From positions 3,968,001-4,032,000 of the forward strand of contig NC_062253.1 of assembly GCF_905475465.1 (NCBI RefSeq): a stretch of 64,000 nucleotides of DNA, given 5' to 3'. The translations under genes and the position numbers were made by a program. Below the pieces are notes generated by a model. That model was not told where the DNA came from and searched no databases. It was given only the letters and a program-made list of their open reading frames with translations. Of the stretch, positions 32,835 to 43,679 are shown in pieces. Positions within the stretch are counted from its first letter, which is position 1. Every line of letters begins with the position of its first letter. This DNA is from Pieris napi. Lineage: Eukaryota > Arthropoda > Insecta > Lepidoptera > Pieridae.

Positions 32835-32840
32835 TTTATT
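32835..32840 (-). terminator. Candidate poly(A) signal of bib
   Basis: AATAAA on the minus strand lies about 216 bp after the bib stop codon, in AT-rich 3' sequence. It is a candidate only. Confidence 0.4.
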
Positions 32841-33055
32841 ACTTTTAAGAATAAGTCAGAAATTATTGTTATTTAAACTTTATACAAACACAAGGTAAGT
32901 TCACAGCTCTAGCCTCAACTGTCCTTTGTTCTATTCATAATAACGTCACCGAAACTCGCACTATGCACCACACCATCATGTAGCATGAACGTCAGAGCTC
33001 ATATAGTACACTAAACGTCAAACAGCAGCGCAATATTGTGCTGCGAAGCGCGCCG

Positions 33056-36000
33056 CTAGTAATGGTCCGGATGAAGAGGCGCCCTGAAAGTACGTGCGTG
33101 GGGCAAGGCAGGCTGTTGGGGGCCGTAGCTGCCGTACGCACTGTCTTCGGACGAGAGAGGACCCCGCCGTGTGCCCGAACTGTATACTGACTCCCGACGT
33201 TCCTGTACAGCTGCACCTAAATACGACATCTCATATGAGTGACTGGTTTAAAGGCCCTCCCATGAAGACAATTCTACGCCTATTATGTGTAATGAGGTTA
33301 ATATGGGATTGATTTGCTCCAGTTCAAACATTTTGTATGACTCAAAACAGCGATTAAAAAGAGTAGCGGAAAGTTTATTGCCGGATCTTCTTGCCCGCTC
33401 TACGCCCTTGACTTGCGAACTGGTAGTAAATGTAAATTTAGAATTAATTTATATTATTTTCTGACGTTCATAAGTGTACTTGTTTACCTACGAGTATATG
33501 AATAAAGTTATTTTGACTTTGACTTTTGCCTAGCAGTGCCTAGTGGCTTCAGCGTGCAACCCTCATCCCTGAGGTCGTTGGTTCGAACCCCGGATGTGCA
33601 CCAATGGACTTTCTAAGTGGGCATTTAACACTCGCTCGTACGGTGAATGAAAACATCGTGAGGAAACCAGCTTGCCTTAGTACCAAACGGCGTGTGTGAG
33701 GTACAGGAGACTGATCAACTACTTGCCTATTATATTGATCATTATCATGAAACAGATACTCGACGGTGTGTGTCAGACACAGGAGGCTGATCATCAACCT
33801 GCCTATTAGATTGACAAATGATCGTGAAACAGTTGCAGAAACCTGAGGCCCAGATCTAAAAAGGTTGTAGCGCCACTGATTATTTATTATTTGTCTAGCA
33901 ACCTGAAACAAGTATCACCCGGAATAGATATTTGTTATACGGGATAACAGAACCAACAAAACAAGTGAAAAGAAAACATTTAGTTTTCGTATTAAATTCA
34001 ACATGAAAAAAACAACCTTTCAATCTTCTATCAAGAATTCCTCTCAAGGAAGATGATCATACCTGCTGGTCCTGGTCGTACATTAACGTTGGTGCCATAA
34101 GGCGGGTCACGCTGGGCGTTGTGTACATTCTGGTTCATTGTGACAGTATGCGTTGGAGGCCGTAAAAGCAAAGATTGAGCCGCAACCAGTGATCCAGCTG
34201 CTGCAGCACTGGTTTTACTGTACACAGACTGAGACCTGGAATTGTAAAATAGGATATTAGTTAACGAATTGGAAGACAACACAGAAAAATCATAGACAAC
34301 AAAACTATCAAGCCCATAGAAGTATCTATATTTACAGCTGTATTTTGTGATTTGTATCAGATATTAGGGATAAAAATCGCACAATTAAGCTTCAAACTAA
34401 CTTAATAACTTGTATATATGTAAAAAGTGTGGTAATTCTAATCTATATATTTATGCAAAGAAGATGTTTGCCTTCTATAGCTACATAAAACTATAGTGAA
34501 ATATTCATAGTAATGTCATGAAATTTATTCTATACCAAAAATACATGCCTACAAAAGCACACATAACATGCAAGCTTAAAGAATAAAAAGCTTGGTCGCC
34601 CAAATATCTTTATTATCCTTCTAACTTTATGTAACGAAATTTTCTAAATCCTAAAATTTTTAATTTTGGTCTGTATTAACATTCGTATCGTATCCACGCT
34701 CCTTCATTAAATATTTTTTATATAATATAGCACTAAGAACAACATTTAATAATTTTACTAAAACTTCACACCATGTGTACATGTACTAAGTATTTGCCCT
34801 CATTAACTTTATAAATATCTCCCCCTTAAACGTCAAGACAATTGTTCTATGCGCCTCTTACAGACACGAATTATCTGCGTAATGCCGCCAATGCAATGTT
34901 TCGAGTTTTAGCTTTAGTTTTAGGAAGCGGGAAGTATTCTTCTTTATTTAACAGTAGTAACAATTCCTGTTTTCTTTAAATTATTTAGTTGTAGTTTGTT
35001 TAATTTCTGTTTATCTGTTAATGTAGATAGGTACTTACTTAACTTATGTATTCTGTTTCGTATATTTTGTTTAACAATGTAAGCGGGTTTGGCTTTGTTT
35101 AAGCTATTATATATTATATTGTGCTAAGATTACTTATACATAAATAAATTTATGACTACCGATTCCTTTCGAAAGTCAGATCTATTCACTACGCGATCAA
35201 ATATTTAATTCGTCAATTTATAAATGTTTATACTGCTACCTAAATTACTTACGATTTACATTTCAAATATTGAAGGGACTGGGTACAAGTTACCTCCTTC
35301 CTACACTACCTATTTCAACGTTCAAGCAAAAAACATACGTGACCGCCACCAGACGACATCAATAGTTACATTTTACATGAGGATCCATCAGACCTGTGTA
35401 GAGTGTGCCTTGCAGGTGGTGGTGACCGGCAGTAAAGAGACTTCGAGCCTGAGTACAGCGGCTCAGTGTTATCCGGTCGTGGTGTCGCTGAGCAGTACGT
35501 GGACGCATGTCTGTAATGATGGTGCGAAGGGAACGCTGGCTTGTCCAGCTCATCCAGATCCCTCGGTGACGACGCCCTCGAGTTGGAGTTCGCCCGTGGT
35601 TTTCTGGATGCCCACTCGTGGAGAAGGGCACTAGCGATCCCCCCACCAAGGCCTCCGACCCAGCACACCCAATGGCTGTCCCAACGTGATAATACGAAGG
35701 AAGGGCCCAGGGATCTGGCTGGGTTTAGGGATGGCATCTGAAATTATATAGTAGAATAATATGAATACGTTTAATTCGTTCCACTTGAAATGCCTAAAAT
35801 ATTGTGAGATATTTTGTCCTACTAAGTTGCTCGTACTCTTTGTATCTGTCTACGATAGGCAATCTTGATAGTAGCAGGCATTTACCTGACGAATGTTTAC
35901 GGCTTTTAAGCGAAAAAGCCCTCGACAGGGCAAAACGTGTCACATTAACAGGCAACAATGGAAGGAGCTTGTTGTCAGTACAAAATTCAAGAGCTACGTG

Positions 36001-38144
36001 ATTGAACAATAGTCGAAGGCACAATGCCTAAAGAGGCATGCGATTTACGCCCTTATGACTCTATTATTAAGTACCGTAATGAAATATGTCCTAGATGGGG
36101 AGATTTACGCAATTTTTTCACCTTTATTCGGAGCGGAAACTTTAAAAAAACTATCTCCATTGAAAGGGCCGCAATTACTGCGGTCACAATGCCTACCTGC
36201 GGCAGAGTGTATTCAAACCTCATTCCAGGTCGCAAGTTCCATATTTTTCCAAATATAATCTTCAGAGTAAATTGCGGTTATTAACATCAATGCTAATAAA
36301 GTGCATGCACAATATTATATGTCGAACTTCGTGTTACTATCATTATAGAGTAGAAGCAAAATAATTATAGAATTCGTTTCATTTATCAAGTAGGTATTTG
36401 AGTAAGTATTCACGAATTTAATATATCGATATGGACCTGTTTTTTTAGAATTGAAAATATATTATTTTTAGTTTCATTTAAGTGATATGTATGTTTTTAA
36501 TGCGAATAACATTTCTTAAAACTAATTAAATTTAAAGTTTTGGTGGTTTAAATGAGAAATAAATGAATTGGAAACCCACTCTACACGGAAAAACGTGTTA
36601 CACTGTTTAAACTGATTTAATATCTTTAAAACAAACAAAGCTTCGTTGTCTTCGAATAAAAGAATTTATCTAAGAAGGTAATTTATTAGTATCGTCCATT
36701 GTTATGTTGCAATATCGAAGAGTTTTGTTCGAGTATGTGTAAAAACATCTGCCCGTACAAAAAGCAGTATTGTGTGCCAATAAAAGGAGGCCCATTGAAC
36801 ATTCTTCAATGAAACGTCGCAGTAGTCTATTCAGACTAAATTTGAGTGTTGAGACCATTTTGTTTTTCTAACAAGGAAGTGTCTATAGAATGATATACGC
36901 AAAGAATCTTAGAAAAATTAGATTGAAGTCTTACTTCTGTAATCGTGAGGACTTTTGGGGACCTTCAGATCCTACAAAACCAAAATGATTTGTAATTCAT
37001 CGGGAGTTCTGTTCAAGAAGTTTCATGTGTTTTGGTTGTATCAAGTTTTACTGTATTTTTTATTTGTCCAGGTTTTGATTACAAAATGGAATACAAAGTT
37101 GTGTTATTTGGCTCCTAATATTAAAGGGTCTATAATACTAGTCAATTTCCAAATCCACCAATTATATTAGGCATAACTATAAAAAATTATGATAAACGCA
37201 TGAGCTGTTACAATCTATATATATAAAATTCTTGTGTCACAATGTTCGTTCCCATACTCCTCCGAAACGACCGATTCTTATGATTTTTTTATGCATATTC
37301 AGTAAGTCTGAAAATCGGCTACTATCTATCTTTCAAACCACTATGTGATAAGGGGTGTCCACCCCAAAAAATAAAAATTATTTTGTAGACAATTTTTTGT
37401 TTTTATTTTTTATTATACAACATACAAAAATACATACAACCCCTAATTTTCACCCTCTACGATGAACCCCTATTTTTATTATAGTAGATAGTTATTTTTA
37501 TTGAACTAGAATGTTTCCTAGAAATAATATACATGGCAAAAGAACGTTTGCCGGGTCAGCAGTAGTATTATAAATGTGATCATCTCCAATTAAAAAATCC
37601 TGGATTTCCTAATCCAGTTCGAATAAGTTGACTTAAAGATTACTATTTCTATTCTATAAGGCTTTTTCACCGACTTTTCAATCCAATCACATAGACGCAG
37701 TTGGCAAAGCTTATCAATCACTTGCTTTATCTCGAGTTTATCAATAGATATTCAATTCCTTTCGACGATTCACAGCTGTCTTGTTTCAAATTACGGTGTC
37801 TTTACTCTATGAAGCGAAGTATAGGTACTGCGTCTTTATATCAAGAATTATCTAACATCATTTGAAAGAGATTCCTTTGTACATTGGTTTTTGGTATAAA
37901 CCAACATTCATAAAAGTTACTGTGTGATGATTGTTGGGTACTTACAGAGACAAAGCTTGCAGCACAATAAGCAGCTCCAAGTAACACAGGTGCAGAGCCA
38001 GTCCATCTTCGCTCCATGGCCGCGAAGTATGCAGCAGCCACCAAGCCTGACAGCAAGAGTTCAGCGCCAAGGCGCTCCCATGCCGCTCCACCGCCAGCTG
38101 GCAATGACGCTGATAAACCACCAGCGTAACCTGGTACGCTAACC
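33056..38144 (-). CDS. bib: big brain (bib), aquaporin-family neurogenic protein, 3' four exons
   Basis: The minus-strand exons are 38144-37946, 35737-35394, 34235-34063 and 33210-33056 (stop TAG 33058-33056). All are GT-AG and the phases join, giving about 289 C-terminal residues. The first exon has VSVPGYAGGLSASLP, then AAWERLGAELLLSGLVAAAY (membrane segment). The second has MPSLNPARSLGPSFVLSRWD (second NPA box), then HWVCWVGGLGGGIASALLHE (last membrane segment) and the cytoplasmic tail with EPLYSGSKSLYCRSP. The last two have RSQSVYSKTSAAAAG and RRESVYSSGTRRG. These match Drosophila Big brain, an aquaporin relative in the plasma membrane that supports Notch-dependent lateral inhibition and works as a cation channel rather than a water pore. 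The exons with the first NPA box lie upstream of 38144 and were not found, so the gene is partial here. The tail is much shorter than in the fly and lacks poly-Gln. Confidence 0.9.
33303..33522 (+). repeat. Dispersed retrotransposon 3'-end repeat, copy 1
   Basis: It is shared with 57838-58065: tttgctccagttcaaaca, gtggcggaaagttt, cttgcgaactggtagtaaatg, gtgtacttgtttacctac, then atgaataaag and a TTTGAC-rich end. The TTTGAC microsatellite end suggests a non-LTR retrotransposon 3' UTR. The copy lies in the bib intron between its last two exons. Confidence 0.65.
33528..33890 (+). repeat. Lepidopteran tRNA-derived SINE, copy 3, with internal duplication
   Basis: The full-length head (tagtggcttcagcgtgcaac, box B ggttcgaacccc) and body are present. 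The stretch from 'cggcgtgtgtgaggtacagg' to 'atcatgaaacagat' is followed by a second, diverged copy (33762-33830), so the element is about 80 bp longer than its relatives. It lies in a bib intron. Confidence 0.85.
34300..35390. other. bib intron, nothing recognised
   Basis: AT-rich intron between the third-last and second-last bib exons. No repeat or exon could be supported. Confidence 0.4.
35740..37213. other. bib intron, unassigned
   Basis: The first ~550 bases are somewhat GC-richer, with ORFs of 60-86 codons in several frames and no recognisable domain. The rest is AT-rich. Bib phases across this intron join without needing another exon. Confidence 0.35.
37214..37565 (+). mobile_element. 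Non-autonomous Helitron, 352 bp, in a bib intron
   Basis: It begins A|TCtatatatataaaattcttg and ends gaacgtttgccgggtcagc...GTAG|T, the last base pairs being a mutated CTAG. It matches 15170-15503 over its length (cttgtgtcacaatgttcgtt, gaatcggctactatc, acataccaaa-type AT body). Confidence 0.75.
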
Positions 38145-39985
38145 CTGGAAAAAAGATATCTATTAGCTTATTGCACTTCCGCAAGATATCCGCGATATGT
38201 TTAGTAAAAAGTACCCTTAATGAAATTAAAATCGATCATAATGAAAATTACTTAATATTTATTCGGTAATAATTTTTATATTTCCTTTGATAAACTGGTT
38301 TGGGACAACCAAAAAGTTATCTTTAAATTGATTAGGAAATTCTTAATTTAATGAATGCAAAAATATGAGTTTGATTCATTCAAGCATTTAAACATTTGTG
38401 ATATGATTGCTTTTTGAAGAAAAATATTTTCAAATCACCAAAGCCTTGAAGGCTTTACATGTCCTTTGACTTTATAAGATGCCTAGTCTACCCAATTGCT
38501 CTTGGTGATCGCTTAAAAGAATTTCATAACTGTGCTATCTAAAAAGTTTTTGTTTTCAACCACAAAACCGCGCGAGCAAAATAATTAAAATATTCCCTAG
38601 AACTTTCTACTGCTTTTTGTAAAAAAGTACAAAAAACAAAACCTCGCAAAACATGTTGATCATAATATACCTTTTAAATTCAGGCCAAGTGACAATGTAT
38701 TAATGAATCGAATCTGGAGCGAAACCGTATAATAAATTAGATTAAGTCCTTAGCGTTAATACGTGACCTTTTTAAGGCACTCACTGTTCATTTGTAACGT
38801 TACGCTTTATTAAACACGAAATTAAATTAATTTCGGCAAACCTTACTTACAACTTACATTCCACAGGCAATGTATAGTTATGTCTTGTTTTGACTAGTGT
38901 AGACACATTTAAATTTAAAAAAGTTACTACTGACGTCAGGGGCGGATCTACTTAAGGGCTTTTAGGGCTGCAGCCCAGGGCCCCGTGGATACCAAGGGCC
39001 CCAAGTCCCCACTGAAAACAATCGGCAATATTTTGAATAAATAAAACTAGAATTTAAAAAAAACAATCATAAGCTGGTATCCTTGAGATCTATCAACCCA
39101 TGTGCGATGCGCGTCGAAAGCTTGTTTTCGCCCGGTGTATTTTTTCGCGTGTTCGTGTGTATGTACCCATATTAAACTTCTTAAAACTTACTGAACTATA
39201 TTACTTCAGTCAATATATATATTATTACAGAATTTAGGACACAATCTATATCTTTAGTACGGTTTCTAATAACAACTTTTGTTGAATTAATTCTTAAATC
39301 TTATTTTTAACAAAAGTACACGTTTCTTTCTCACAACGTACAAATATAAAATAAGTAAAATTAAAACAGTAAAACTTGTACAAGGTTAAAACATAAAAGT
39401 AAGTGTCCAATTTAAAAAGCTAATTCAATTCTTTATGCAAAGTGTCATTCACCGTTTGGCATTGTTGTTAACACGCGTGGAGTTTGATTTTACTTGGACT
39501 GCCTCCAAATAGTAAACGAAGTGCTTCGCAATTTTGTTCAGCACTCGTAAACCGTTTTAGGATTTACAACAAATTGATATGAGAAAGTTTCGACAGTTTA
39601 CCCGTTGTTGGACACATACGAGAAGTTGATGATTATTTGTTATATATCTAAGGAATGCTACAATTTACGAACGATTTAAATATTGACTAAATGGCGTTAA
39701 TTTTAAATGAGACTCAGTACGAACGGTAGTAAGTGTAACTACAAATTCAACAGTTGAATCATAAAATTTATATTTAATCCTCTTTTTATGTGTTTTTACT
39801 TTATACATAGTTATAAAGATACCAAAAAAAGTCCGATTAAAATATACGCCCGTTAAATATATTTTACATTCATTAATTCATAAAAATTGCCTGCCATGCA
39901 AATTAATGCTATCCATCATAACTTATAAAAAGTTTTAAAAACATTTTCGATTCTACGCATCATATTATATATTCTTTACTTTTTT
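38145..39985. other. Upstream of the last-found bib exon: probable bib intron
   Basis: No bib first-half exon (first NPA box) is visible. Position 38940-39010 carries caggggcggatctacttaag with agggcccc repeats, which looks like one end of a hAT-type element, but no matching second end was found. The rest is AT-rich. Confidence 0.4.
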
Positions 39986-40222
39986 TTAATCTAACAGGAT
40001 GCAAATGGGCAAAAGGCTGATGTTAAGTGATGAGCCCATGAACACTCGCATTGCCAGAAGGCTCGCAAGTGCGTTGCCGTCCTTTTAAGAATTGGTACGC
40101 TCTTTTCTTCCGAACCGAATTAGTTCGGAAATACTTCAGTGGGTAGCTGGTTCCCAATAGTGGTGGAACGACGGTCATCGGAGGTAGAATTTCGTATTCT
40201 GCCTTGAAGTCCAATGATGAAA
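39986..40222 (-). mobile_element. 5'-truncated LINE 3' end
   Basis: On the minus strand it matches the end of the 49.7-53.2 kb LINE (NQLPTEVFPN-type region, aagaattggtacgctct, ggctcgcaagtgcgttgccg, cctgatgttaagtga). It has deletions in the tail. Confidence 0.75.
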
Positions 40223-41508
40223 TTTATTTAATTACCATTATAAAATAACTGATGAAGGTATTTCTTTTACCAGATCTTAGATCAATATAACATTAAGGGC
40301 AATGTTGAAAGTCGAAAAACTGTGCGCCCAAATACATACCTTACCCTGACTAAACGTTAAAAATCTGTATTATAAATATAATATATTGATTGACGTTATT
40401 TATTGTCTGTGGGAATAGATTTCCCTTATCTATAATCTGACCTGACCCTGTTCTTGAGTCTTGAAGATCTTATAATAAACACATTGGGCTACGCAACTGA
40501 AAGGAAAATATCTGTTTTGATGTTCTATTATGATACATGTTTGGGATATCGTATGTTATCATTTTGCGATTTTATGTTATATAACGTGGAACATGAGACA
40601 AACATTTATGTCTTTGAACCCAAGTGCCACGAAGACAGTCTATATATAATAAACTATAATATAGTTTTATAAATCACTTGTAATATTCTAAGGTCTGTAG
40701 ATTACAAATTAAGAGATGTACTAGGATATTTCCATGGAGAAAAGTAGAATACGTTGACAAAAACTAAACAAGAAACTTATTTATCAAAATAAAAAGACAA
40801 GTCCACATAAACCCTCTTTCCAGGGTGGACGATTTTCATGTTCTTCAATCTAATTAGCTCAAAGTATGAAAATTAATTTGATGCGCGTGTCCTAAAACCA
40901 TAAAATCTTCGCGTATGTTATGTAAAAAGATTTTATGTTAAGCGTAATGAGAGAACTCATTAGCGCAATTACATACTAAATTCTCTGACGATCGTGATAT
41001 AAGCACAAAGTGCCCGCACTATTAGTACTGAGCTTTGAACAAAAACATGTTTTTACTTCATAATGTTGAGACACGAATTGTGAGCCTTAACAAAAGAAAA
41101 GTAACGAAAGCTTAAAGAATAATATTGCTTAGTGTAAGAAACATATCCAATATTCATTTCGATTTTCACCTTAGCTCATGTATTCGAATGCCGACACACC
41201 AATACCAAACAAATACCTTTCTATGTGTAAGTGAGGAAACCGGAAACAGAACCAAATTTATTTGCCCGCACACAGACACAAAATAAACGTTTAAAATTTA
41301 GATATTCTATTTCAAAATTCAATGCAACGACAACAGTTTGCAACATGACTACGACGTTTCTTCGCTACGCTAAAAGACTGAATCGCGCTACGGATGTTCA
41401 CGGTCACACACCTACGTTCTACAATCTTTATTTACTACGAGTAACTAAAGATAGTAGAGCTTTTTGTTGAACACTTCGTAAATGAAATAAAAATAGAATG
41501 TATATGTA
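40223..41508. other. Probable bib intron, nothing recognised
   Basis: AT-rich, with no supportable exon, repeat or RNA gene. Confidence 0.4.
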
Positions 41509-41511
41509 TAA

Positions 41512-42243
41512 TGGCGCGTCTAAACGGGCCATGTTTTGCTGCAATTGATGGCTGCAACACTGTGGCCGGCAACATTGCAAACAATAGCAGCCACACTATG
41601 CAATATTGCAGTAATGTCCCGGCCATATAGCCAAACATGTTTTGTATAGCCACATATGGCCGATGTTGCCCCGATGGGTGGCCGGACGATCGCTAGGCTA
41701 TCGAATTCAACTGCAATATTGCACAGCCAGTTCTCTTGTTGTTTCAGTCACTCCCTTTGTTATGGCATAGTGTATCCTTTTCTACGCGACATGACGTTTG
41801 CTTTGAGTGAAGTGTTTTGTGCTTTATTCTGTGTTTTGCGATCAGCTGTATTTGACGTTAGATTAATACGTAAAAATGACTACTTCTGACATTCTAGTTC
41901 TTGAATAATTTATTATCAAGACTTATTTCTAGACTCAAATTGTCTACAGTTTCACGCCTATTTAAGTAAGGTCGAATCCACAATCTCTTCTTTTTCTGTT
42001 TCTTTTTTAAAACAATATAAGCTGCTACAAGTGTGATTTCGTCAGCCATTGTTGCCGGTTTGTGTGGCCCGTTTAGGAGTCTGCATCATGGGCCATACTA
42101 TTGCAGACATATTGCAACACATTGCCCAGCCATAGATTGTTCGGCCATCAGCTGCATTAAAATATTTTTGTAATGGCCGGGCAATTAGTGGCCAACAGTG
42201 CAGCCATCAATTGCAGCAAAACATGGCCCGTTTAGACGCGCCA
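41512..42243. mobile_element. PIF/Harbinger-type MITE, 732 bp, TAA duplication
   Basis: The inverted ends are 43-48 bp (tggcgcgtctaaacgggcca then tgttttgctgcaattgatgg, nearly perfect). They are flanked by TAA at 41509-41511 and 42244-42246. The internal words ggctgcaa, ttgcagcc, ggccggcaa and attgcacag repeat in both orientations. The 77-codon open frame at 41656-41889 has no transposase features. Confidence 0.85.
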
Positions 42244-42246
42244 TAA

Positions 42247-43434
42247 TAGACATTACGAAAAATATAGATTTAGTGCTAAAATTTATTAATAAACTAATCT
42301 AAGAATTAGGAATATTTTAATCATGCTTTCATATCATTACACTGTTTCTGTACAATGAATAAAAAAAATAATATTCAATTTATTTTATACATTTTAGGTA
42401 GGAACCAAATACAATATAAAACTGAATTTAACAAAACAAACAAAACAAATCTGAATTTTCTGCTATGTGTACACCGGCACAAGTCTTCAAAAAGCCTTAT
42501 AAAATGAATTCGAACACGTTGCGTACACAAAGATAGAACGTGATATATTAAACTTATTACGGTAATACAAATAAGAGAGACGTAAAAAGGTTTTTTCTTC
42601 GTAATTTGTCGTCTCCAAGTTACGACCTATGCTTGAGGACTTTATACGGAAAGTTATTTAATACTGCTAAATAAATCCAGTTGTTTTTATGCCGCTATGT
42701 AAAATTATTTTTATTCTAGCCGTCGAAACCTCAAGTCGTATGTAACGTATCTAGTACGTACTTTAATACGCAACATAAAATCGCTCTAATTATAAAAAAA
42801 AGGTTAAAAAATACATTGTTTTACATCAATCATCAAAAATCCTCTCAATAATTCCTTTATTTACAGTTTCGAGCTGCATGAAATGTGGTACTAGGAAACA
42901 TCATACCTATGACAAATTTGTTTCATTTTTATTTAATTTTTACAACGCAACGCACACTGACACATTGGAACTTAAGAAAAATAAAATACAAGATTTAATA
43001 TAACAAACACGTAAAGAAAAAGAGTTAGCCCATCGCTTCATAACTTATACAAACTAAAGGAAAATTGATTTCAGTGCGAGGTGGGGCAGCAATGGATGTT
43101 TAAATCTATTTTTACCATCTCAATTATCTTTAATAATTTCCATTGTATATCGTTATCCAAAGCCGATCTAAGTGATTGTGAATATTAGTTTAATAATATT
43201 TAATATGAACAGTGCATCTTCTAAACCTGTCTAATGATAACTATAACCGCTGAAACCGAAACAAACTTCTTGTGCAACAGTAGTAATATTATAGTGTTAT
43301 ATATAATTTATTACTTCAAGTACCTATAATCATTACTAATGAACGATTACTTACATTGTCAGATGGAAGAGAAAGGTAGAAATGTGTAATAAAGTGTTTC
43401 TGTCTTCATAATATATATATTTATTTTTATATGA
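42247..43434. other. Probable bib intron, nothing recognised
   Basis: AT-rich, with no supportable feature. Confidence 0.4.
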
Positions 43435-43678
43435 TTGGACAATTCACACCAATTGACCTAGTCCCATGCTAAGCTGGTGAAGCTTGTGTTATGGGTACTA
43501 GGCCACGGATATACATACATATTATAGATAGATACACATAAAAATACATATTTAAACACCCAAGACCTAAGCACAACACCAAATGCTCATCACATCGATG
43601 TTTGTCTCAGCCGAGGATTGAACCCGGGACCAATGGATTCGCAGTCAGGGGTACTAACCACTAGACCAATGAGCCGTC
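43435..43678 (-). repeat. Second tRNA-derived SINE family
   Basis: On the minus strand it starts gacggctcattggtctagtg with box A tctagtggttagtacccc and box B gggttcaatcctcgg. A body follows (gagcatttggtgttgtgc, taggtcttgggtgttt, a TATGTA-rich stretch) ending catgggactaggtcaattgg. It is full length or nearly so, and distinct from the common SINE here. Confidence 0.8.
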
Positions 43679-43679
43679 A

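Noticed and set aside
33549..33911. 120-codon minus-strand open frame
   Set aside because: Antisense translation of a SINE.
35224..35634. 136-codon plus-strand open frame
   Set aside because: Antisense shadow of the bib exon at 35394-35737, whose minus-strand frame has clear homology.
38938..39010. hAT-type element (caggggcggatcta start)
   Set aside because: Only one end was found; without a partner end or an 8-bp duplication the call cannot be supported as an element.
41656..41889. 77-codon open frame inside the 732-bp MITE
   Set aside because: No DDE or Myb-like features; MITEs of this type do not encode transposase.
43600..43678. tRNA gene on the minus strand (box A and box B present)
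   Set aside because: The tRNA-like part continues into a ~170-bp SINE body and lacks a convincing 3' acceptor end.
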